From the NCBI GenBank assembly GCA_050014815.1, contig JBEKCP010000437.1, positions 1 through 5,196 of the forward strand: a DNA stretch of 5,196 nucleotides, in the 5' to 3' direction. Positions 1 to 4,841 of this stretch are shown here, one piece after another. The notes beneath the pieces were generated by a model, which was not told where the DNA came from, did not search any database, and was given only the letters and a program-made list of their open reading frames with translations. Source of the DNA: JBEKCP01 sp050014815 (lineage in GTDB: Bacteria > Planctomycetota > Planctomycetia > Pirellulales > Thermoguttaceae). Within the stretch, counting starts at the first letter, position 1; each line of letters opens with the position of its first letter. Both the position numbers and the translations under genes were made by a program.

Positions 1-1489
1 GACACAACAGGCGCAGATTGACGCCGCAATAAAGCAGCTAGGCAGCGCGATCGTCCAGCGCTACGCGGGCCAAGAGCACGCCACGGCCGGATGGGAGCGC
101 GAGCAGCGTGACAAGATGCTCGCGGAAGCCGAGAAGGCCCGCAAATCGTTTGACGCGGTGATTGTTGCGCACGAGGACCGCTGGAGCCGCGACGACACGC
201 GGAGCGGAGCGGACCTGGCACGACTGCAACGGGCCGGCATCCGGTTCTTTGTGCTCGACCGCGAGCAAGACCTATCCGACCCGACTACCCGGCTGTACTT
301 GGGAATGTCGGCGCTGATCGGGGCCTATCACGCTCGTAACCAGACGAAGAAGGCATTCGAGAACCGCATCGAGCGCGCTAAGCGCGGCATCCCAACTTGT
401 GGCAAGCTGCCATTCGGTCGGACGTTTGACAAGCAGACAGGCCAATGGGTGGTGGACCCTGAGAAGCAGGCGATGATCCGCGATGTAGCGGAGCGATACC
501 TTGCTGGCGAAAAGCTGTGGTCACTGGCACAAGAGTACGGGGCCAACTACGGGAACCTGTGTAAAGCGCTCCGTCATCGGTGCGGCACCACCTACACGTT
601 TTGCTTTCGATCCAAGGAACTGAACATTGACGAGACGCTGACCCTGACGGTGCCCCGGTTGCTGCCGGAAAAGTTGATCCGGGAAGTTTGTCAGCGGCTT
701 GACGCCAACCGCACGTACATGCACGGCCGCCCCAAGCATGAGTATCTTCTGGGCGGCCGAATCTTCTGTGCGGCCTGCGACTTCTCGCTGACTGGCGGGT
801 TCAACCAGGGCGGCAAGCGTTACTACAGGCACAACCGCAGGTATTCGACCTGCGCGTTGCTCCCACGGATGTGGGTTCCCGCTGATCTGATTGAGCCAGC
901 CATCGTGCGCGACCTGTTCAACATGCTGGGCAACCCGGCCGCGATTGAGCAGGCCATAAAGGCGGCCGTGCCCGACTGCGACAAAGCGCTGAAGCAGCGT
1001 GAGCGGTTGGAAGCAGAACTGGCGAAGATCGAGAGGGCACGTAACCGTGTGCTGGACCTGATCGAGCGGGACACGATTACTGACGCGCAGGCGGCAGCGA
1101 AGCTACAAGCGCTGAAGGACCGGGAAGCCACCTTGCGTGGTGAACTCGACAAGCTGGCCGCGGCGCTGGCCGACGTGCCGGACGCCGAGACCGTGCGGCA
1201 AGCTGCCCTGCACGTCCAGGAAGTCTGCGGCGCTATCTTCGTCGAAGATGAGGCAGGCAACCGATACGCAGGAGGCAATGACGTTCAATCGTTCCTGATG
1301 ATGGAGCCCGGCGACCGTCGGAAGCTGATTGACGTGGCATTCTCCGGGAGCCTGCCGGGTGGGCAGCCGGCTGGCGTCTACGTCTCTCCGGCCGCAGGCG
1401 ACGCCCGGGGCCCGAAGCGGTTTACCTATGTGCTCCGGGGTCGCTTGCTCGGAGATTATCGGCGCGCGATGGAATACGCTTGCCCTTGA
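1..1489 (+). CDS. Large serine recombinase (site-specific integrase/resolvase family), 5'-truncated by the window edge
   Basis: This is a DNA strand-exchange enzyme of the serine recombinase family, probably the integrase of a mobile element. The frame is open from base 2 and gives 495 residues before TGA at 1487-1489. The ATG at 116 is not the true start, because conserved resolvase sequence lies before it. In-window residues 1-117 are the catalytic domain without its extreme N-terminus, so the nucleophilic serine is off the edge. The family DRxSR-type motif is visible as DRWSR (59-63). Residues from about 129 to 235 (GKLPFGRTFD onward) look like the Recombinase domain. A zinc ribbon follows: C256-x2-C259-x17-H277-x6-C284, with His replacing one usual Cys. 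Residues from about 325 to 390 are charged and heptad-like, a coiled coil typical of large serine recombinases. The last 22 codons overlap the 3' end of flhB on the other strand. The family is secure. The element it serves, and whether it is active, cannot be told here. Confidence 0.9.
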   Translation, partial: TQQAQIDAAIKQLGSAIVQRYAGQEHATAGWEREQRDKMLAEAEKARKSFDAVIVAHEDRWSRDDTRSGADLARLQRAGIRFFVLDREQDLSDPTTRLYLGMSALIGAYHARNQTKKAFENRIERAKRGIPTCGKLPFGRTFDKQTGQWVVDPEKQAMIRDVAERYLAGEKLWSLAQEYGANYGNLCKALRHRCGTTYTFCFRSKELNIDETLTLTVPRLLPEKLIREVCQRLDANRTYMHGRPKHEYLLGGRIFCAACDFSLTGGFNQGGKRYYRHNRRYSTCALLPRMWVPADLIEPAIVRDLFNMLGNPAAIEQAIKAAVPDCDKALKQRERLEAELAKIERARNRVLDLIERDTITDAQAAAKLQALKDREATLRGELDKLAAALADVPDAETVRQAALHVQEVCGAIFVEDEAGNRYAGGNDVQSFLMMEPGDRRKLIDVAFSGSLPGGQPAGVYVSPAAGDARGPKRFTYVLRGRLLGDYRRAMEYACP

Positions 1490-2534
1490 GCTGGTAGACG
1501 TACGCCAGCACCTCGGCCACGGCCGCGTACTTGTCCTGCGGGATCGGATGGTCGATTTCCACCTCGCGGTACAGGGCCTGCGCCAACGGCTTCTTCTCGA
1601 GGATCGGGATGCCGTGCTCCGGCGCCAGCCGGCAGATCCTGCCGGCGATCACGCCCGCCCCCTTGGCCACCACGATCGGGGCGGCCATCGTCGCCGGCTC
1701 GTACTGGATGGCCACGGCCAACTCGGTCGGGTCGGTAATGACCACGTCCGCCTTCGGCACGGCGTCGGTCAGCCGGTGCACGGCCAACTGCCGCTGGACC
1801 TGCCGGCGGCGGGCGATCATCTGGGGATTGCCTTCGAGGTTCTTCATTTCCTCGCGGATCTCCTGCGTCGTCATCCGGAGATCGCGCTGGTTCTTCCACC
1901 ACTGGAAGCCGTAATCCAGAACTGCCAGCACGGCCAGGGCGGCCGCGATCTTCATCGCCGTCCACAGCAGGATGTCGACCAGGCCGACCGCGATCTGGGG
2001 CACCGAGAGTTCGGTCATGCCGAATATCTTTTCCCGCTCGCCCACGAGGCAGACGCACGCCACCGCGGAGACCAGCGCGATCTTCATCAGCCCGAACCCC
2101 AGGCGGACGACGTTGGCCAGCGAGAAGATCCGCCCGAACCCCTGGAGCGGGTTGAGCCGCGACGGGTCCGGCACAAGTTTTCCGGGCAACAAGAGGAAGC
2201 CGAACTGGAGCACGTTGGCCGCCACGGCCGCCAGCATCACCAGTCCGAGAAGCGGCAGCAGGTGCCGCGCCAATTCCGCGAGGGTGCGGTTCCACTGGGC
2301 AACGGCCAGCGCCGGGTCGGCCGTCAGCCAGGGCGTGCCCCCGAGTTGCTCGATGAACAGGCGCCCGAACATCTGGACCATGCCCCCGCCCAACACGAGC
2401 AGTCCCGCCAGCCCCAAGAGCAGGACCAACGACGAGGCGAGGTCCGGGCTGTGCGCGACGCGGCCTTCCTCGCGGGCCTGCTGGCGGCGATGCGGGGTCG
2501 GTTCCTGTGATTTTTCGCCGTCGTATTCCGCCAT
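1422..2534 (-). CDS. flhB: FlhB, flagellar type III export switch protein with a non-canonical DPTE cleavage motif
   Basis: FlhB is the inner-membrane export component that switches the flagellar secretion system from rod/hook to filament substrates. The 370 residues are normal for the family. The N-terminus EPTPHRRQQAREEGRVAHS fits the conserved start of FlhB/YscU proteins. Hydrophobic segments lie near 33-55, 88-116, 142-165 and 180-210, followed by the cytoplasmic domain. KGAGVIAGRI (291-300), the KKPLAQALYREVEI stretch and the AAVAEVLAYVYQLK stretch are family hallmarks. In family members autocleavage occurs between Asn and Pro of NPTH (Asn269 in enteric FlhB); here the aligned residues are D268-P269-T270-E271. 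The ATG at 2534 has no Shine-Dalgarno site; the leader is CTTATACC and a heptamer array begins just upstream. It follows fliR in the same direction. The tail after about residue 352 is not recognisably conserved and overlaps the convergent recombinase gene. flhA, often next, is absent. Confidence 0.96.
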   Translation of the reverse strand: MAEYDGEKSQEPTPHRRQQAREEGRVAHSPDLASSLVLLLGLAGLLVLGGGMVQMFGRLFIEQLGGTPWLTADPALAVAQWNRTLAELARHLLPLLGLVMLAAVAANVLQFGFLLLPGKLVPDPSRLNPLQGFGRIFSLANVVRLGFGLMKIALVSAVACVCLVGEREKIFGMTELSVPQIAVGLVDILLWTAMKIAAALAVLAVLDYGFQWWKNQRDLRMTTQEIREEMKNLEGNPQMIARRRQVQRQLAVHRLTDAVPKADVVITDPTELAVAIQYEPATMAAPIVVAKGAGVIAGRICRLAPEHGIPILEKKPLAQALYREVEIDHPIPQDKYAAVAEVLAYVYQLKGKRIPSRADNLRASDPGAHR

Positions 2535-2613
2535 GGTATAAGTGGCTGGTGGCTCGTGACTGGCGGCTGGTGCTAGCCACTAGCCACCAGCCACTAGTCA
2601 CTACCTGCCAGGG
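2535..2613. other. flhB-fliR gap dominated by a palindromic heptamer array
   Basis: This 79-base gap lies between the fliR stop (TAG, 2616-2614 on the minus strand) and the flhB ATG (2534). It contains the array at 2543-2605 and little else. No recognisable promoter, terminator with a T-run, or ribosome binding site was seen. flhB is presumably translated from the same transcript as fliR. Confidence 0.6.
2543..2605. repeat. Heptamer tandem array A, nine units, head-to-head inverted (TGGCTGG / CACTAGC type)
   Basis: Nine consecutive 7-base units run in register: TGGCTGG, TGGCTCG, TGACTGG, CGGCTGG, TGCTAGC, CACTAGC, CACCAGC, CACTAGT, CACTACC. The first four and last four are degenerate reverse complements of each other, so the array is a large palindrome. 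Bases 2541-2558 pair with 2578-2595 at 17 of 18 positions around a 19-base loop. On the minus-strand transcript this would fold into a strong hairpin ending nine bases before the flhB start. There is no T-run, so it is not a classical terminator. Confidence 0.9.
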
Positions 2614-3462
2614 CTAGGACCCAACTCCGAAACCCGGCCACGGAAGGCGAAGGACCTGGAACACGGCTTGGAGGGTCGGTTCGATCTCGGCCTGGAAGGC
2701 CATGGCAATAGCCCCCATCGAGAGCGAGAAGACGCCGAACGTCAGCATCGCATTCAGTCCGAAGCCGACCACCAGGATGTTCAACTGCGGCAGCGTGCGG
2801 CTGATCAGGCCGAGGACCAGCGTGGCCAGTAGAACCGCGGTAACGACGGGCACCGAGATGCGGACGCCCAATTGGAAGCTCTCCGCCACCAGCGTGACCA
2901 GCAGGTTCGCCACGGACGGCAGCAGCCCGGCGTCGGGGCCGCCGGAATTCCCCGACCCCAGGAGCATGGCCACGCCGCTGCCGGGCGGGATGCTCTGGAA
3001 CGTGTCCAGGAGCCCGGCCATCAGGACCCGATGCCCGCCCATCGCGACGAATACGGCCGTGGCCACGAGCACCAGCAGTCGGGAGAACAGCGGCGTGTTG
3101 TCGTTGAAGGTCGGGTCGAACACGTCGGAGAGCGACAGGCCGCCGATGCGGCTCATCAGCTCGCCGGCGATCTGAACCCCGGACAAGAGCATCACGACGC
3201 CCAGACCCAGGCAGACTCCCACCAGGAGTTCGCTCCCCGCCAGGGCCAGGTATTGCAGCATGGTGTCGCCCCCGGGCAGCGTCGCGCCCCATTGGGTGGG
3301 CATCACCAGGGCCGCCAGGATCACCGAGAGCAAGGCCCGCACCGTCATGGGCACGTCCTGGGTCCCGTAGACCGGCGCGGTGGCCAAGAGCCCGCTCGTG
3401 CGCGTCAGCACGAGGCTGAACACGAGGAGCTTTTCGACGTCGATCTGCCGGAGCCAGTCCAT
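2614..3462 (-). CDS. fliR: FliR, flagellar type III export gate membrane protein
   Basis: FliR is an integral membrane subunit that completes the FliP-FliQ-FliR export gate of the flagellar basal body. The 282-residue length is slightly above the usual value of about 260. The N-terminus (IDVEKLLVFSLVLTRTSGLL, then APVYG and VPMTVRALLSV) is typical. Hydrophobic segments lie near 11-30, 41-55, 68-98, 128-146, 185-220 and 228-258. The central GVQIAGELMSRIGG and FDPTFND regions match the family pattern, as does PQLNILVVGFGLN (225-237), although most relatives have Pro where this protein has Gly in GFGLN. The loop at about 157-183, rich in Gly, Ser and Pro, is longer than usual. The ATG at 3462 fits the family N-terminus, but the leader just upstream is CCCTTCCC, with no Shine-Dalgarno site. 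It sits between fliQ and flhB, the common order in this operon. Confidence 0.95.
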   Translation of the reverse strand: MDWLRQIDVEKLLVFSLVLTRTSGLLATAPVYGTQDVPMTVRALLSVILAALVMPTQWGATLPGGDTMLQYLALAGSELLVGVCLGLGVVMLLSGVQIAGELMSRIGGLSLSDVFDPTFNDNTPLFSRLLVLVATAVFVAMGGHRVLMAGLLDTFQSIPPGSGVAMLLGSGNSGGPDAGLLPSVANLLVTLVAESFQLGVRISVPVVTAVLLATLVLGLISRTLPQLNILVVGFGLNAMLTFGVFSLSMGAIAMAFQAEIEPTLQAVFQVLRLPWPGFGVGS

Positions 3463-3470
3463 GGGAAGGG

Positions 3471-3554
3471 GATTCTAGATTTTGGATTTTGGATTTCAGA
3501 TTTCAGATTTCAGATTGTACATCCTTCATCCTTCATCCTTCCGCCTTCATCCTT
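3471..3554. repeat. Heptamer tandem array B, twelve units in two motif families (GATTTYR then CATCCTT)
   Basis: Twelve 7-base units follow one another without a register break: GATTCTA, two GATTTTG, three GATTTCA, GATTGTA, three CATCCTT, CCGCCTT, CATCCTT. The motif changes abruptly at 3519/3520 while the 7-base phase is kept. The array fills the fliR-fliQ gap. Its last base is the first base of the fliQ stop triplet (3554-3556), and its other end lies eight bases upstream of the fliR ATG. Plus-strand open frames across it translate to short-period peptides and are not genes. Confidence 0.93.
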
Positions 3555-3835
3555 CAGAAGAACCTCCCGGGGATGCCGCCGATCAGGTCGGTCGAGTACT
3601 GGAGCATCTGGCTGATGAGCCAGGGCAAGGTGAAGCTCAACACCAGGAACATGACCACGATCTTCGGGACGAAGGCCACGGTCTGCTCCTGGATTTGGGT
3701 CATGGCCTGCAGCAGCCCGACGGCCAGCCCGACAACCGTCCCCGCCAGGAGCACCGGGGCGGAGATCAGCAGGGTGATCCAAATGGCCTCACGGCCCAGT
3801 TGAACGGCGATTTCGCTCAAGGATTCGGGCGGCAT
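3554..3835 (-). CDS. fliQ: FliQ, flagellar type III export gate membrane protein
   Basis: FliQ is a small two-helix membrane subunit of the flagellar protein export gate, present in several copies around FliP and FliR. The 93 residues are close to the usual 89-90. The sequence aligns along its length with enteric FliQ: PESL at the N-terminus, the first transmembrane helix near 18-40 (ITLLISAPVLLAGTVVGLAV), the conserved LLQAMTQIQEQT stretch (41-52), FVPKIVVMF, then the second helix near 57-75 and the PW pair (71-72). The ATG at 3835 gives the family start. The leader is CCTCC directly before the ATG, which cannot pair with 16S rRNA as a Shine-Dalgarno site. Upstream lie an 84-base heptamer array and a terminator-like hairpin that separate it from fliP, so its expression may be partly uncoupled from fliP. 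Confidence 0.96.
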   Translation of the reverse strand: MPPESLSEIAVQLGREAIWITLLISAPVLLAGTVVGLAVGLLQAMTQIQEQTVAFVPKIVVMFLVLSFTLPWLISQMLQYSTDLIGGIPGRFF

Positions 3836-3840
3836 GGAGG

Positions 3841-3931
3841 GATTGGGGATTAGGGATTGGGGATTGGGGATTAGGGATTAGGGATTAGGGATTAGGGATT
3901 AGGGATTAGGGATTAGAGATTAGAGATTCGA
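3841..3931. repeat. Heptamer tandem array C, GATTAGG type, twelve units plus one degenerate
   Basis: The units in order are GATTGGG, GATTAGG, GATTGGG, GATTGGG, six GATTAGG, two GATTAGA and a degenerate GATTCGA (3925-3931). The plus strand therefore shows about eleven tracts of three or four G from 3839 to 3911, separated by ATT or ATTA, which has G-quadruplex potential. The G-rich strand is the template strand for fliQ. The array ends five bases before the fliQ start codon. Confidence 0.96.
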
Positions 3932-3932
3932 C

Positions 3933-3959
3933 AAAAGCCCCCCGACTGCGTCGGGGGGG
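3933..3959 (-). terminator. Rho-independent terminator-like hairpin after fliP
   Basis: On the minus strand a perfect 9-bp stem (CCCCCCGAC / GTCGGGGGG, 3958-3950 and 3946-3938) closes a 3-base loop GCA. One C and then TTTT (3936-3933) follow. The hairpin begins within a few bases of the fliP TGA (3965-3963). The T-run is short, so termination may be partial; the hairpin could instead stabilise the fliP mRNA end. Its position in the middle of the export-gate operon is unusual. On the plus strand no T-run follows. Confidence 0.75.
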
Positions 3960-3962
3960 TGG

Positions 3963-4841
3963 TCACGTGAACGCTTGGAAGCTCTCCATGAGCATGCCGA
4001 CGACGAGGTGCCAGCCGTCGACCAGGACGAACAGGAGGATCTTGAACGGCAGCGAGACCAGCACCGGCGGCAGCATCAACATGCCCATCGACACCATCAC
4101 GCTCGCGATGACCATGTCGAGGATGAGGAAGGGCAGATAGACCTGGAAGCCGATGAGAAACGCCGTCTTCAGCTCGCTCAGGACGAACGCCGGCAGGAGG
4201 ACGGTCAGCGGCACTTCGTCGTACTTGCTCGGGGCGGGCCCGCCGGCATAGCGGAGGAACAGCCGCACGTCCGCGGCATTTCCCGTCCGCTCGATCTGCA
4301 TGCTCATGAACTTGCGGATCGGCTCCGCGCCCTTCGCGCACGCCTGCTCCAGGCCGACCTGTTTCTGCGTATAGGGGACGATCGCCTCGTTGTACACCTG
4401 TTTCCACACCGGGGCCATGATCAAGAGCGTGATGAACAGCGCCAACGACGTGAGCACCTGGTTGGGCGGGAGCGTTTGTGTTCCGATCGCCTGGCGCAAC
4501 AGGCTCAACACCACCACGACCCGCACGAAACAGGTGGTCATCAACAGGATGGCCGGGGCGAGGCTGAGCACCGTCAAGAGGAGCATCACCTGCAATGCGG
4601 AGCTGAGCCCGTCGGGACTGGTCCACTGTTGCGGTCCGCCGGCCAGTCCCTCAGGAAGCTGGATCGACGCCGGGCGATTGGGCTCCTCGCCGGCGCGACC
4701 CGGGGTCGAAATCGCCAGGCAGAGCACGCCCAGGATGGCTGCGACAAAGAGCCGCTTCAGGACACGGCCCGATCTGCAATTTGCAATTTGCAATTTGCAA
4801 TTTGCAATTTGAGATTTCAGGTATTCGTCCCGCTCAGGCAT
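3963..4841 (-). CDS. fliP: FliP, flagellar type III export gate protein with a repeat-extended signal peptide
   Basis: FliP forms the core of the flagellar export gate with FliQ and FliR. From the ATG at 4841 it is 292 residues. That start is chosen because GGGAGG (4853-4848) lies six bases before it; the ATG at 4847 directly abuts the same site and would add two residues. A signal peptide is visible, with hydrophobic residues near 31-45 and likely cleavage after GRA (48-50). The mature part matches FliP throughout: LAPAILLMTTCFVRVVVVLS, PPNQVLTSLALF, the EPIRKFM region, PAFVLSELKTAFLIGF (one family signature), the PFLILDMVIAS stretch and the LPFKILLFVLVDGWHLVVG stretch. Residues 9-22 (KSQIANCKLQIANC) are encoded by a 7-bp tandem repeat, giving a signal-peptide n-region about 14 residues longer than needed. 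It overlaps the fliO stop by eight bases, implying coupled translation, and is followed by a terminator-like hairpin. Confidence 0.95.
   Translation of the reverse strand: MPERDEYLKSQIANCKLQIANCRSGRVLKRLFVAAILGVLCLAISTPGRAGEEPNRPASIQLPEGLAGGPQQWTSPDGLSSALQVMLLLTVLSLAPAILLMTTCFVRVVVVLSLLRQAIGTQTLPPNQVLTSLALFITLLIMAPVWKQVYNEAIVPYTQKQVGLEQACAKGAEPIRKFMSMQIERTGNAADVRLFLRYAGGPAPSKYDEVPLTVLLPAFVLSELKTAFLIGFQVYLPFLILDMVIASVMVSMGMLMLPPVLVSLPFKILLFVLVDGWHLVVGMLMESFQAFT
4776..4817. repeat. Heptamer tandem array D inside fliP (five GCAATTT plus GAGATTT)
   Basis: Five perfect plus-strand copies of GCAATTT (4776-4810) are followed by GAGATTT (4811-4817), 42 bases in all. On the minus strand this is exactly codons 9-22 of fliP, so the reading frame is kept. 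Removing it would leave MPERDEYL joined to RSGRVLKRLF, an ordinary short signal-peptide n-region. The unit differs from those of the other three arrays but shares the 7-base period. Confidence 0.94.

Larger units (their letters stand above)
3836..3962. other. fliQ-fliP gap: heptamer array plus terminator hairpin
   Basis: This 127-base gap is the longest gene-free stretch in the window. Reading in the direction of transcription (right to left), it holds a GC-rich hairpin with a short T-run straight after the fliP stop, then a thirteen-unit heptamer array, then CCTCC and the fliQ ATG. No convincing -35/-10 promoter pair was seen for fliQ. Confidence 0.6.

Noticed and set aside
116..118. ATG at 116 as the recombinase start
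   Set aside because: The frame is open to the left edge, and residues before this Met match the resolvase domain, so the true start is upstream of the window.
1351..1376. GC-rich inverted repeats near the recombinase C-terminus as a terminator for flhB
   Set aside because: Stems are only about 5 bp and no T-run follows on the minus strand.
1329..2510. Long plus-strand open frame (393 codons) opposite flhB
   Set aside because: It is antisense to a well-conserved flhB. Its translation is rich in His, Arg, Gln and Asp with no family pattern, as expected for a shadow frame in GC-rich DNA.
1456..2601. Minus-strand 381-codon frame overlapping flhB in another register
   Set aside because: It is a Gly/Arg/Pro-rich shadow of flhB without conserved features; the flhB frame carries all family motifs.
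3482..3853. Plus-strand open frames starting in array B with peptides such as DFGFQISDFR
   Set aside because: The N-terminus is simply the translated heptamer repeat and the rest is antisense to fliQ.
2543..3931. Repeats considered as CRISPR arrays
   Set aside because: Units are contiguous 7-mers with no spacers, and no cas gene is present.
3841..3931. GATTAGG array considered as a telomere or replicon end
   Set aside because: It is internal to an operon, short, and has a 7-base unit; resemblance to TTAGGG-type repeats is superficial.
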